Notes: a model not told the origin generated them from the letters alone. A stretch of 64,000 nt of DNA from Desulfobacteraceae bacterium (GCA_014237395.1 JABZFP010000029.1:176537-240536), one strand, 5' to 3'; numbered from the stretch's first letter, positions 8,251 to 17,867 are shown. A program made the numbers and translations.

Positions 8251-8934
8251 ATGTCCATGTACGATTTCATCAGGGGCCCACTGGTGTGGGTGGCCTTCCT
8301 GGTCTTCATCTTCGGTACGGCCTACCAGGTCTATCGATTCTACCAATTGAGCCGGCCGAAAGAGCGCTACCGGCTGCGGATCCCCTTCGGCAAACCGCCC
8401 AAAGACCCCGACGAAGCGCCTGGCGAACCCACCCTGACATGGTGGCAGCAAATGCGCTTGAGTGTGGTGGGGGTCAACCCGGTCATGGTCTCCGTCACCA
8501 CGCTGTTTCATTTGGCATTGGTGCTCACCCCTTTCTTCGTTTTAGGGCATAATGTCCTGTTGGATCTGGCCTGGCAAATCAGTCTGCCCAGCCTGCCGGA
8601 AGCCGTTGCGGATGGCTTGACGATCGTGGTCATCGCCGGCGGGGTTTTCTTCCTCTTGCGCCGCATCTTTCTGGCACGCGTGCGCGCCATTTCAACCGTT
8701 TACGACTACGTGGTGCTGCTCATCGCGACCACCCCGTTTATCACCGGTTTTCTGGCCTATCACCACTTTTTCGATTATGACACGGTGATCCTGCTGCACA
8801 TCCTGGCCGGCGAAATCATGCTGATGGCGGTGCCCTTCACCAAGCTGGTGCACATGCCCTATTTTTTCATCAATCGGTTCGTGCTGGTACACGAGAACAC
8901 CTTGGGTGCCGGCGGAAGCCGTACATGGCGCTAA
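8251..8934 (+). CDS. NarI/TmcC-like membrane cytochrome b
   Basis: 227 residues. Hydrophobic segments near 8-28, 75-95, 125-147 (AVADGLTIVVIAGGVFFLLR), 155-178 and 190-210. Histidines inside or at the edge of spans (FHLALV, LAYHHFF, LLHILAGE, KLVHM) suit two b haems as in the NarI/DsrM/TmcC fold. Such subunits pass electrons between quinone and periplasmic or cytoplasmic redox partners. Two starts are possible: 8251, or 8257 which is better placed after GGGAG. It lies 84 bp after metF and 25 bp before the Fe-S gene. Confidence 0.75.
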   Translation: MSMYDFIRGPLVWVAFLVFIFGTAYQVYRFYQLSRPKERYRLRIPFGKPPKDPDEAPGEPTLTWWQQMRLSVVGVNPVMVSVTTLFHLALVLTPFFVLGHNVLLDLAWQISLPSLPEAVADGLTIVVIAGGVFFLLRRIFLARVRAISTVYDYVVLLIATTPFITGFLAYHHFFDYDTVILLHILAGEIMLMAVPFTKLVHMPYFFINRFVLVHENTLGAGGSRTWR

Positions 8935-8959
8935 GCGCCGCCTTACCGCGGAGACAGGA

Positions 8960-9358
8960 ATGAGTTCGAACGATCAAGCGCCCATCAATCAGGACGAAGT
9001 CCGGCGAATTCTGGATCAACACAAGGACAAAACCAAAACCGCGCTGCGGGTGTGCGCCCACTGCAGCCTTTGCGCAGACAGTTGTTTTTTATACCACGTC
9101 CATGACAAGGATCCGCGCTACATGCCGTCCCACAAATTCATCAATTCCCTCGGAAAACTCTATAAGAAAAAGGGGAAGATCGACCGGGCCGGCTTCAAAG
9201 AAATCGAGGAAATCGTCTGGCGACGCTGTGTGCTGTGTACCCGGTGCTATTGCCCGTTGGGCATTGACATCCCGGAAATGATCGCGATCGCCCGCGACAT
9301 CTGCCGCTCGCAGGAAGTCTTCTTCCAGTGGAGCGAACTCGAGCAACCGGCGGAATAG
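8960..9358 (+). CDS. HdrC/TmcB-like 4Fe-4S protein
   Basis: 132 residues from ATG 8960. Two cysteine clusters: CAHCSLCADSC at about residues 34-44, and CVLCTRCYCP at about 94-103, separated by a basic helical linker, as in HdrC/GlpC-type ferredoxin domains. The second cluster has CxxCxxCxC spacing instead of the usual CxxCxxCxxxCP. The CCG domains of full TmcB or HdrB are absent. No signal peptide, so cytoplasmic; it probably bridges the membrane cytochrome b to the MetF/MetV enzyme. That role is inferred from the operon. Confidence 0.75.
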   Translation: MSSNDQAPINQDEVRRILDQHKDKTKTALRVCAHCSLCADSCFLYHVHDKDPRYMPSHKFINSLGKLYKKKGKIDRAGFKEIEEIVWRRCVLCTRCYCPLGIDIPEMIAIARDICRSQEVFFQWSELEQPAE

Positions 9359-9419
9359 TCATCTTGCCGCTTGGCCTCGGTGGTCCATTGACGTTGATGA
9401 GAAAGGTAACGCAACGGAA

Positions 9420-9833
9420 ATGACGTTGAATACAAAATCCCTGGTATGGGTCGCAACTGCTATCCTGGCGGTTATCGGACTGAGTTTATCACCCTTCGCT
9501 TTGGCCCAGGACGAAGAAATGCTCCTGAACACCGGTGACGCCATGAAGACCCAACGAACAGCAGTGGTCTTTTCCCATGACTTGCACATGGGACTCTATG
9601 AGTGCCTGGACTGCCATCACGACTTCAAAGAGGGCGTCAATGTCCTTGACGAAGATACGCTTGAGGAAGGCAACCCAGATATCCGCTGCTCGGCCTGCCA
9701 TAACGACCAGGCCGACGTGGATCGACAAAAAGCCTATCACCGCCAGTGCATGGGGTGTCATATCGATACGCGCAAGGCCGGCGATGCGTCCGGCCCCGAA
9801 CTTTGTGGGACCTGCCATTTATCGGCACGCTGA
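9420..9833 (+). CDS. Acidic tetrahaem cytochrome c3
   Basis: 137 residues. Signal peptide 1-29 (ending SPFALA), then a small domain with four CxxCH sites (CLDCH, CSACH, CMGCH, CGTCH) and extra histidines for the sixth ligands (FSHDLHMGLYE). The size and haem number are those of type I cytochrome c3; the mature chain is rich in Asp/Glu, like TmcA (acidic c3) of Desulfovibrio. A periplasmic electron carrier. The ribosome site before ATG 9420 is weak (AAGG, about 13 bases away). Confidence 0.85.
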   Translation: MTLNTKSLVWVATAILAVIGLSLSPFALAQDEEMLLNTGDAMKTQRTAVVFSHDLHMGLYECLDCHHDFKEGVNVLDEDTLEEGNPDIRCSACHNDQADVDRQKAYHRQCMGCHIDTRKAGDASGPELCGTCHLSAR

Positions 9834-9866
9834 AGGAACGTAATTCATCCACCTTGGAGGTCGCAA

Positions 9867-10541
9867 GTGGTTAAAGCCAAAAGAAAACCCCTGGAAGAAA
9901 TCAAGCAGGCGATTCAGGACTATACCCGTGTGTTGAACATCGGCTGTGGCGGCTGTGTGTCGGTTTGCCTGGCCGGCGGTCAGAAAGAAGTCAATCTGCT
10001 GAACGCCAAACTGAATCTGGTTCTCAAAAATGACAACCGCGCCACACGCGTGGACGGGTTTACCGTGGAGCGGCAGTGCAACGAGGCCTTCCTGGCCGAC
10101 CTGGATGCCCGTGTCGCCCGCTACGACGGCCTGATGTCCATGGCCTGCGGGGCCGGCGTGCAGCTCCTGGCGGAACGCTACCCGGACAAACCGGTGTTCC
10201 CCGCGGTCAACACCATCGCCATCGGCATCGATCGCCAGATCGGGGTCTATGAAGAACGCTGCCGGGCATGCGGCGAGTGCGTCTTGGGCTATACGGGCGG
10301 CATCTGCCCAATTACGCGCTGCGCTAAAGGACTGTTCAACGGTCCTTGCGGCGGCACCAATGATGGCAACTGTGAAATCAGCAAGGATATTCCCTGCGCC
10401 TGGCAGGATATCTACAATCGGCTGAAAGCCCAGAACCGCCTGGATGACATCAAGAAAATCAAACCGGCCATGCAATGGCAGAATCAGACCCGCCGGCTGG
10501 TCGTTCAGGACGAATACGCCTCGCGGTACAAAGACAAATAG
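9867..10541 (+). CDS. metV: MetV-like subunit of methylenetetrahydrofolate reductase
   Basis: 224 residues, GTG start 9867 placed after GGAGG. Cysteine motifs: CGGCVSVC near 26-33, a central CN and ACGAGVQLL region, then CRACGECVLGYTGGICPITR and CAKGLFNGPCGG near 130-170. This is the MTHFR C-terminal domain family (zinc and Fe-S binding) found as MetV in acetogens, where it links MetF to redox partners. Last gene of the operon, 33 bp after the cytochrome, and followed by a terminator at 10585-10622. Confidence 0.85.
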   Translation: MVKAKRKPLEEIKQAIQDYTRVLNIGCGGCVSVCLAGGQKEVNLLNAKLNLVLKNDNRATRVDGFTVERQCNEAFLADLDARVARYDGLMSMACGAGVQLLAERYPDKPVFPAVNTIAIGIDRQIGVYEERCRACGECVLGYTGGICPITRCAKGLFNGPCGGTNDGNCEISKDIPCAWQDIYNRLKAQNRLDDIKKIKPAMQWQNQTRRLVVQDEYASRYKDK

Positions 10542-10584
10542 TCATCAAACGGCACCAACTACAAGACAGCCCAGACCGAATATA

Positions 10585-10622
10585 AAAAAGCCCTCGACCT
10601 GACATCAGGCCGGGGGCTTTTT
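10585..10622. terminator. Bidirectional rho-independent terminator
   Basis: AAAAAGCCC (10585-10593) pairs with GGGCTTTTT (10614-10622), with an inner CCTG/CAGG step. A-tract before and T-tract after, so it can end both metV (plus) and fdhA (minus). Confidence 0.85.
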
Positions 10623-10652
10623 GGTTTAACCGTTGCTACAGAATGGTGCGTC

Positions 10653-13421
10653 TTAAGACGCAGGTGACAGCTTGACGGCACACACCTTGTATTCCGGAAT
10701 TCCGGCAATTGGGTCCAAGGCCGCGTTGGTCAGCTTGTTGGCCGCCCCCTGGGCATAGTGGAAAGGGATAAACACAGTCCCAGTGACCGCTTTGGGGGAA
10801 ACTTTCACCCGGGCCTCGATCTGCCCTCTACGGGAGGCGATGCTGACGCGGCCACCATCGGCCACGCCGTAGGCGGTGGCATCCTGAGGAGAAATTTCCA
10901 CGAAACTTTCCGGTGCCCGCTCCATGAGATCTTCCGACCGCATGGTCATCGTGCCGGTGTGGTAGTGGTAAAGGATGCGCCCGGTCGTCAAATAAAGCGG
11001 AAACTCCTGATCGGGCACTTCGGCCGGCGGCTGCCAATCAATGGCATGGAACATCCCCTTGCCCCGGGTAAACTGCACACCGTGCAGTACAGGTGTGCCG
11101 GGATGTTCTTCATTCAGGCAAGGCCAGTGCAGACCTTCCATCTCGATGCGGTGGTAGGTAATGCCAGCATAGCTGGGCGTCACTTGGCGAATTTCTTCAA
11201 AAATGGCCTCACTGTCGGCATAATTCATCGGATATCCCATCCGGCCGGATAATTCCGTCAGGATTTTCCAGTCGTCCCAGGCCTCACCCGGTGCGTCCAC
11301 AGCTTGGCGAACGCGCTGGACACGCCGTTCGGTGTTGGAAAAGGTACCGTCTTTTTCAGCAAAACACCGGCTGGGAAGCACCACGTCCGCCATGCGGGCC
11401 GTTTCGGTCATGAAAAGATCCTGCACCACCATTAGCTCCAGATGTCCCAGGCAATCTTCCGCATGATTGAGGTCCGGGTCGGATACCAGCGGATTTTCGC
11501 CGATGACGTACAAGGCTTTCAAGCGGCCGTCATGTGCGGCCGGAATCATCTCGGTGGCTTTCATGCCGATGCTGGTGGACAAGCCCTCCACATTCCAGGC
11601 GGTGGCCATCTTCTGGCTGGCGTCATCGTTGTTCACCGGTTGGTAAGCGGTAAAAACATTGGGCAGCCCCCCCATATCGCAGGCCCCCTGAACGTTGTTC
11701 TGTCCCCGCAACGGGTTTACGCCGCCGCCTCGCATGCCGAGGTTGCCGCACAGCATGGCCAGATTGGCTAGAGATTTGACGTTGTCCGTACCGGAAGTGT
11801 GCTGGGTGATCCCCATGCAGTATAGGATGCTGCCGACCCCGGCCCCGGCGTATAAACGGGCGGCATCAATTAACTGCTGCGCCGGAATACCCGTGATGGT
11901 TTCCACGTATTCCGGCGTGTATTTTTCCACCACCGCTTTTAACGCTTCAAAATTTTCGGTGCGGTCTTCCACAAACTGCTTGTCGTGGAGGTTCTCCTTG
12001 ATAATGACGTGCATCATACCGTTGATCCAGGCTACATCCGTTCCCAGGGTGGGTCTCAGGTAGGTTTCCGCAAATTCGGAAATTTTAATGCGTCGTGGGT
12101 CCACGACGATCAAACGCGCACGACCCGATGCAACGGCCCTTTTGACACCGGCGGATATGACCGGATGGTTTTCGGTAGTATTGGAGCCGGTGATCAGAAT
12201 CACATCGGCCTCCTCGACACAGGCGATCGTGTTGGTCATCGCTCCACTTCCGAAGGCTGCGGCCAGACCGGCCACGGTGGAGCTATGTCAGAGACGGGCG
12301 CAATGGTCCACATTGTTGGTTTTGAGCACCGCCCGGGCAAACTTCTGGGCCACATAGTTCTCTTCGTTACTGATGCGGGCCGACGTCAGCAGCCCGATAC
12401 TTTCCGGGCCATGGTTCTCCTTGAGCGCGGTCAGTTTTTCGGCCACAAAAGCCAGGGCCTCGTCCCAACTGGCTTCTTGGAATTCTCCGTTTCTTTTGAT
12501 TAAGGGATGGGTCAGACGATCCGGTGAACTGATGAAATTGTAGCCGAAACGCCCTTTGACACACAGGCTGCCGTAGTTGGGGGCCGCATCTTGCACTCCG
12601 GTTACTTTGACCACCCGGTTATCGCGCACATGCAGATAAAGCTGGCACCCGACGCCGCAGTAGGTGCAGGTCGTTCGCACCCGTTCGGTTTCCCAGGGCC
12701 GCACCTCATATCGCACGGATTTCTCCACCAGGGCGCCCACCGGGCAGGCCTGGACACACTCGCCACAGAAAACGCAATCGGAATCTTTCAGGGGTTTGTC
12801 GCCGGCGGCGATGATTTTGGTTTCCGACCCCCGGAACCCGAAGCTGATGGCTTTGTTGACCTGGACGTCGTTGCAGGCCTGAACACACCGGCCACAAAGA
12901 ATACAGCGGGAAAAATCCCGCACGATAAACGGGTTCACATCTTCTATCGGATAAGGAATGACGGTTCCGGGAAGTCCTTCCCCGGTGACCTGGTAGCGGT
13001 AGGCCAGATCCTGCAGGCGGCAATCACCCCATACCGGACAAAGCTGATCACTGCGGTCATCCCTTTCAACCGCCAGCTGGAATTCGGTCCAGTCCTGTTC
13101 ATCGGATCCCCGGGCCGCACAGTTGTGGTTGCCGGACGCCAGCAGCAGCTTGAGAATCGTCCGGCGCGCCTCGACCACCTTGGGCGATTCCGTCTGGATC
13201 ACCATGTTCTTGCCGGCCGGTGTCGCGCAGGCCGGCAACAGTGTCCGGGCCCCCTCAACCTCCACCACGCAGATGCGGCAGGCACCGGTCGGTGTTGTTC
13301 CCTTCAAATGACACAGGGTCGGGATGTCGATACTGTTGCGGCCGGCCACATCCAGAATGGTCTCGCCCGCTTCGAAGGCGAATTCGTTTCCGTTCATCAC
13401 CAGCAAATTCTGATCTGCCAT
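10653..13421 (-). CDS. fdhA: Selenocysteine formate dehydrogenase, NuoG-like N-terminus
   Basis: One 922-residue protein read through an in-frame TGA at 12288-12290 (Sec378). Domains in order: [2Fe-2S] ferredoxin 1-80 (PTLCHLKG, GACRIC, LLPACATP), His/Cys3 cluster region 90-150, two [4Fe-4S] clusters 180-245 (CILCGRCVQAC, CVFCGECVQAC), then a molybdopterin oxidoreductase domain from about 260 with its own cluster (CTYCGVGC, LCVKGRFG), the NNVDHCARL-U-HSSTVAG active-site loop, and the bis-MGD C-terminal domain to 922. It oxidises formate to CO2 or the reverse. The N-terminal part resembles NAD(P)- or ferredoxin-linked, bifurcating-type enzymes, but no NuoE/F-like partner is adjacent. Start 13421 (MADQNLL) preferred over 13511. 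No twin-arginine signal, so cytoplasmic. Confidence 0.9.
12250..12290 (-). promoter_or_regulatory. Bacterial SECIS element in fdhA
   Basis: Just 3' of the UGA (12290-12288 on the minus strand) the mRNA can form a GGCC-GGUCU-GGCC hairpin (12273-12261) with the same GGUCU apical loop as the E. coli fdhF SECIS, about 15-20 bases after the UGA. Sec is followed by His, as in known formate dehydrogenases. Confidence 0.85.
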
Positions 13422-13566
13422 GGTTTTCCCCTTTTCCGAGCTGCCCCGCATGATACGACCTTGAAACCAGGAGGGCCCACGCAAGCGAACGCTTGCTTTC
13501 ACGATTGGCAATCCCTGGATTTCATGCTGTGTAAGATAGGATTTTTATAGAATACGGGGCAAATTG

Positions 13567-13995
13567 TCAACGAGGGAAAGTGGGACCGGGCACCGCTCTT
13601 GCGCCGTAGCGCCAGCAATAGCCGCCGGCTCCCAGCAGGGCCCCGGCCGCGTCCGCCAGGAGGTCCCACCCATCGGCCATGCGGCCGGGGACAAACGACT
13701 GGTGCCACTCATCGCTCAAACCGAACACCAGCGCAAAGATAAACGCCGCCATAAACAGAACAAAAGCCCCGTTCAGGCAAGGCAGCGTGGCAAATGCCCG
13801 GCAGGCCAGAACACCCAGCACGGCATAGGCTGCCAGATGGATCAGTTTGTCCTGCCCGGGCAGCTCCGGTCCCATGTCGGGCGACGGGAAGGACGACTGA
13901 ATGAAGATCAGCAGGCAGTAGGCCGCCAGGAGCGACCAGGATAAGACCGCATGACGCAAGGTGGGTTCTCTCTTTTCACTTCTAGCGGGGGCCAA
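13567..13995 (-). CDS. VanZ-family membrane protein
   Basis: About 142 residues with four membrane segments (WSLLAAYCLLIFIQSSFP; LIHLAAYAVLGVLACRAF; GAFVLFMAAFIFALVFGLSD; a short C-terminal one). Signature residues DKLIHLAAYAVLG and SDEWHQSFVPGR...D are those of VanZ-like proteins, whose role is mostly unknown (teicoplanin resistance in the namesake). Start uncertain: TTG 13995 has no clear ribosome site, a TTG near 13959 follows GAGAG. Downstream of thrS on the same strand. Confidence 0.7.
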   Translation of the reverse strand: MAPARSEKREPTLRHAVLSWSLLAAYCLLIFIQSSFPSPDMGPELPGQDKLIHLAAYAVLGVLACRAFATLPCLNGAFVLFMAAFIFALVFGLSDEWHQSFVPGRMADGWDLLADAAGALLGAGGYCWRYGARAVPGPTFPR

Positions 13996-14034
13996 ACCGC
14001 GTAAAGCCCCCCGCCGATGACCGATTGGGAAACG

Positions 14035-15951
14035 CTAATCGCCAAAAATGGTAAGATCCAGCTTCCGGTCTCGGATATGGGCCTGAACGGTATCCAGAAA
14101 GGCCTCCCGCGCGACGCCGTAGCGCACGTTGCCATCCAGGGTCCGCACGGAAAGCGTCCCGGCGGCCTGCTCCTTGGCACCGATGGTCAGGATCAACGGG
14201 ATTTGGCGCAGCTGCGATTCCCGTACCTTTTTATTGAGGCTTTCAGCACGATCGTCAAGTTCCACACGCAGCCCGGCGTCCGAAAGGCCATCACGGACCT
14301 CGCCCGCGTAAGGCGCCAGATCGTCATTAATCGGCAGCACCACCGCCTGGACCGGAGCCAGCCATAGCGGATACTTGCCGGCAAAATGCTCGATCAGGAT
14401 GCCGAAAAACCGTTCGATCGATCCCAGCACCGTGCGATGGATCATGATGGGGCGCCGGCGCTGGTTGTCACGGTCCACATATGTCAGATCGAACCGTTCG
14501 GGCTGGGACATGTCCAGCTGAATCGTTCCGCACTGCCAGGTACGCCCCAAGGCATCCTTGATATGGATGTCGATCTTGGGGCCGTAGAAGGCACCATCGC
14601 CTTCGTTCAATTGATAATCGGCACCATAGGACTCCAGGGCCGACCGCAACCCATGGGTCGCAATTTCCCACTGTTCGTCGCTGCCGATGCTTTTTTCCGG
14701 GCGGGTGGACAGTTCCAGATGAAACCCGAGGCCGAAGACGCCATACAGGCGCTCCACCAGGCGCAGAACCCCCAAGATTTCGGCTTCAATCTGATCCGGC
14801 ATCATATAAATGTGGGCATCGTCCTGATGAAAGGCGCGCACGCGGAAGAGGCCGGACAGCACGCCGCTGAGTTCATGACGATGCACCAGGCCCACTTCCG
14901 CCACCCGCCAGGGCAATTCACGGTAGGAGTGGGGGCGGTTCTTATACAGCAGCATGCCCCCCGGACAGTTCATGGGCTTGATGGCATATTCGATCTCATC
15001 CACTTCACTGGTGTACATGTTTTCACGATAATTCTCCCAGTGGCCACTGCGCTCCCACAGGTTGCGCTGGAGCATGATGGGCGTCTTGATCTCGACATAG
15101 CCGGCCCGCCGATGTTCTTCACGCCAGAAATCCAGCAGCAGATTCCACATCACCATGCCGCGGGGATGAAAAAAGGGCATGCCGGGGGCTTCATCATGAA
15201 AGCTGAAAAGCTCCTGCGCCTCACCGATTTTGCGATGGTTGCGCTTGCGGGCTTCTTCCAGGAAAGTCAGGTGGGCCTTCAACTCCTTTTTATCGAAGTA
15301 GGCCGTGCCGTAGATCCGCTGCAGCTGGGCTTTGCTCTGATCGGCCCGCCAGTAGGCACCCGAGACTTTCATCAGCTTGAAGGCCTTCACAAATCCGGTG
15401 TGGGGCACGTGCGGACCGCGGCAGAGGTCGACAAACTCCTCCTGCCGGTAGAGTGAAATGGTCCCGTCCGGAAGGTCTTGGATCATCTCCAATTTGTAGG
15501 GTTCATCTTGGTATAGCCGCAGCGCATCGTCTTTGCCGATTTGCTCACGGCGTATGGGCAGTTTGGCTTTAACGATCTTCTTCATCTCGGCTTCAATTTT
15601 TGCAAAATCATCTTCCGAAATGGGGTCCATATCGATATCGTAATAAAACCCGTCTTCGATAACCGGCCCGATCGTCAACTTGGCCGTATCGTACAACCGC
15701 AGGACCGCCTGTGCCATCACATGGGCGGCACTGTGCCGCATGATATCCAGCGCTTCGTCATCGCGTGTGGTGATCAAGCGCAAGGTCGCATCGTTATCGA
15801 TGGTCAGATAGAGATCCTGCAATTGACCGCCGATCTCCATGGCGACGCAATCGCGTGCCAGGCCTTCGGAAATGGAACGGGCCACATCCAGCCCGGTCGG
15901 TGCGCCTTCAAACTGCTTTGTGCTCCCGTCCGGAAGTGTTATAGTCACCAT
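14035..15951 (-). CDS. thrS: Threonyl-tRNA synthetase
   Basis: 638 residues, full length. TGS domain 1-62 (MVTITLPDGS), editing domain with HSAAHVMAQAVLRLY near 70, class II core from about 240 (zinc ligands in MNCPGGM, HRHELSG, and a C-terminal His), motif 2 FRVRAFHQDDAHIYM, motif 3 near VLGSIERFFGILIEH, and anticodon-binding domain from about 535. It charges tRNA-Thr. Start at 15951 chosen because AGGA sits 4 bases upstream. Nothing like a leader attenuator was seen. Confidence 0.95.
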   Translation of the reverse strand: MVTITLPDGSTKQFEGAPTGLDVARSISEGLARDCVAMEIGGQLQDLYLTIDNDATLRLITTRDDEALDIMRHSAAHVMAQAVLRLYDTAKLTIGPVIEDGFYYDIDMDPISEDDFAKIEAEMKKIVKAKLPIRREQIGKDDALRLYQDEPYKLEMIQDLPDGTISLYRQEEFVDLCRGPHVPHTGFVKAFKLMKVSGAYWRADQSKAQLQRIYGTAYFDKKELKAHLTFLEEARKRNHRKIGEAQELFSFHDEAPGMPFFHPRGMVMWNLLLDFWREEHRRAGYVEIKTPIMLQRNLWERSGHWENYRENMYTSEVDEIEYAIKPMNCPGGMLLYKNRPHSYRELPWRVAEVGLVHRHELSGVLSGLFRVRAFHQDDAHIYMMPDQIEAEILGVLRLVERLYGVFGLGFHLELSTRPEKSIGSDEQWEIATHGLRSALESYGADYQLNEGDGAFYGPKIDIHIKDALGRTWQCGTIQLDMSQPERFDLTYVDRDNQRRRPIMIHRTVLGSIERFFGILIEHFAGKYPLWLAPVQAVVLPINDDLAPYAGEVRDGLSDAGLRVELDDRAESLNKKVRESQLRQIPLILTIGAKEQAAGTLSVRTLDGNVRYGVAREAFLDTVQAHIRDRKLDLTIFGD

Positions 15952-16054
15952 AGCGTCCTCGCTTTGCACATAAGATTAGGATGTGTCACATGGACACACA
16001 ACGATACGAAATCGTTAAATTTAGGAGAAACCAAAGGATGGGTCAAGCAAAATC

Positions 16055-17203
16055 ATGAACCAAACGACACCGGAAGGCTACCGCCTTATCGAACACGCCG
16101 AAGACCTGAACGCCGCCGCCCGACAGCTGGCCAAAACCGATGCGATTGCCTTTGATCTGGAAGCGGACTCGATGTATCACTTCCAGGAAAAAGTGTGCCT
16201 CATTCAGATTGCCACCGACACCGTCACCCTGGTGGTCGATCCCCTCAAACTGGACGACCTGTCACCGCTGAAGCCGGTGATGGCCAACCCGCGCATCCGC
16301 AAAGTCCTCCATGGCGCCGATTACGATATCCGATCCCTCTATCGTGATTTTAATATCGCGGTCTGCAATCTCTTCGACACCGAGCTCGCGTCACGTTTCC
16401 TGGGAATCCGTGAATCCGGTCTGGATGCCGTTCTGCAGGCCCGCTTTGGCGTGCACCTCGATAAAAAATATCAGCGCAAAGATTGGTCCAAGCGCCCATT
16501 ACCCCAAGCCATGATGGACTACGCCGCCGGGGATGTTCATCACCTTCTGCCCCTGGCCGGCCTTCTCGAAAAAGAACTTCTCGCAAAGGGGCGCCTGGCA
16601 TGGGTGCGGGAAGAATGCGACGTGTTGCGCCAGGTCCGGCCGCCGGAACAAAACAACGCCCCCCTGTTTCTTCATTTCAAAGGGGCCGGCCGCCTGAGCC
16701 GACGCAGCCTGGCCGTCTTGGAGGCACTGCTGCAACTGCGGCGCCGGCTGGCCGAAGCCAAGGATCGCCCCCTGTTTAAAGTTCTATCCAACAAGTCGCT
16801 GCTGACACTGGCCACCACCATGCCCACAACGCCGCGGGCACTGGAAGAGGCCGGGGCTCTCAGCCCGAAACAACTTCAAATTCATGGCAAAGCCCTCCTC
16901 CAGGCCATCCGGCCGGCCCGGGATCTTCCTGATAAGAAACTGCCCGTCTATCCGCGGCAACGATCGCCACGTCTGCCGGCCCGGGTGCCGGACCGTGTCA
17001 CGGTTTTAAAGGAATGGCGTGACCACAAGGCCGAGATGCTGGACCTGGACCCTGGTTTGATGCTCAACAAAGCCCTGATGCAGGCTATCGCCATTCGCCA
17101 TCCCCAGAAAATCAGCGATCTGTCGGAGATTCCGGATCTGCACCAGTGGCGCCGAAAGGCATTCGGCCGAGACATCGTTGATATCATGAAACACGTTCGT
17201 TAG
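16055..17203 (+). CDS. rnd: Ribonuclease D
   Basis: 382 residues. DEDDy exonuclease domain 1-180: Exo I FDLEADSMYHF, Exo II HGADYDIRSLYRDF, Exo III YAAGDVHHLLPLAGLLEKEL. HRDC-type helical repeats follow (210-290 and 305-380; SRRSLAVLEALLQLRRRLAE). It trims tRNA and other stable RNA 3' ends. Divergent from thrS. Confidence 0.9.
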   Translation: MNQTTPEGYRLIEHAEDLNAAARQLAKTDAIAFDLEADSMYHFQEKVCLIQIATDTVTLVVDPLKLDDLSPLKPVMANPRIRKVLHGADYDIRSLYRDFNIAVCNLFDTELASRFLGIRESGLDAVLQARFGVHLDKKYQRKDWSKRPLPQAMMDYAAGDVHHLLPLAGLLEKELLAKGRLAWVREECDVLRQVRPPEQNNAPLFLHFKGAGRLSRRSLAVLEALLQLRRRLAEAKDRPLFKVLSNKSLLTLATTMPTTPRALEEAGALSPKQLQIHGKALLQAIRPARDLPDKKLPVYPRQRSPRLPARVPDRVTVLKEWRDHKAEMLDLDPGLMLNKALMQAIAIRHPQKISDLSEIPDLHQWRRKAFGRDIVDIMKHVR

Positions 17204-17218
17204 GGGCATCTATAACAT

Positions 17219-17848
17219 ATGGAAAGCGTCGTCCATTTTACATCGTCACAGTACCAGCTCGAGGGTCGCCTGCATAAGGGGGGGGCTCAGGCTGTCGTCA
17301 TTACGCACCCCCATCCGCTTTACGGCGGCAACCTGCACAACCCCGTCGTCGAAACCATTGCCAGGGTTTTCGGTCAGAGGGGGTACACGACATTGCGCTT
17401 CAATTTCAGGGGTGTCGAAGGCAGCCAGGGCCGCTACGATGAGGGCCGCGGCGAGCAGGAAGATCTGCGGCAGGCGGTGGCGTATCTCCAGGAACGCGGT
17501 TTCGGCCCGATTGAGTTGTCCGGCTATTCGTTCGGGACGTGGGTCAACGCCCATTGCGCGACCGGCAGCCTTGCCCGAATCACCATGACCATGGTGTCGC
17601 CGCCGACCGCTTTCATGGATTTCCGTCTGGTCCAACGCCTGCCGGGCCTTACGCTGGCGATTACCGGCAGCCGCGACGACATCGCGCCGCCGGATACGCT
17701 CCGGCGGATGCTGCCCCTATGGAATCCCGCGGCCCACCTGGAAGTGCTGCCCGGGGCCGAGCATTTTTTTATCGATCAGCTGGACACCTTGGCCGCAGCC
17801 CTCACCAAGGCCCTTGCCCACCACCACCCTTACGGGGCAGAAGTATAG
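17219..17848 (+). CDS. Alpha/beta hydrolase
   Basis: 209 residues. Oxyanion/HPHP loop (THPHPLYGGNL), nucleophile elbow GYSFG (Ser near 105), acid in TGSRDDIAPP, and catalytic His in PGAEHFF. The HPHPLYGG motif marks the YkfA/DUF-type serine hydrolases of about 210 residues that lack a lid domain. Substrate unknown. 15 bp after rnd, likely cotranscribed. Confidence 0.85.
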   Translation: MESVVHFTSSQYQLEGRLHKGGAQAVVITHPHPLYGGNLHNPVVETIARVFGQRGYTTLRFNFRGVEGSQGRYDEGRGEQEDLRQAVAYLQERGFGPIELSGYSFGTWVNAHCATGSLARITMTMVSPPTAFMDFRLVQRLPGLTLAITGSRDDIAPPDTLRRMLPLWNPAAHLEVLPGAEHFFIDQLDTLAAALTKALAHHHPYGAEV

Positions 17849-17867
17849 CGATCTCGACCGGTAGGGG

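Noticed and set aside
12276..12290. Stop codon splitting formate dehydrogenase, read as frameshift or pseudogene
   Set aside because: Both parts are in the same frame, the TGA is at the catalytic Sec position and a SECIS-like hairpin follows.
14386..15456. 356-codon plus-strand frame opposite thrS
   Set aside because: Antisense shadow; thrS motifs are complete on the other strand.
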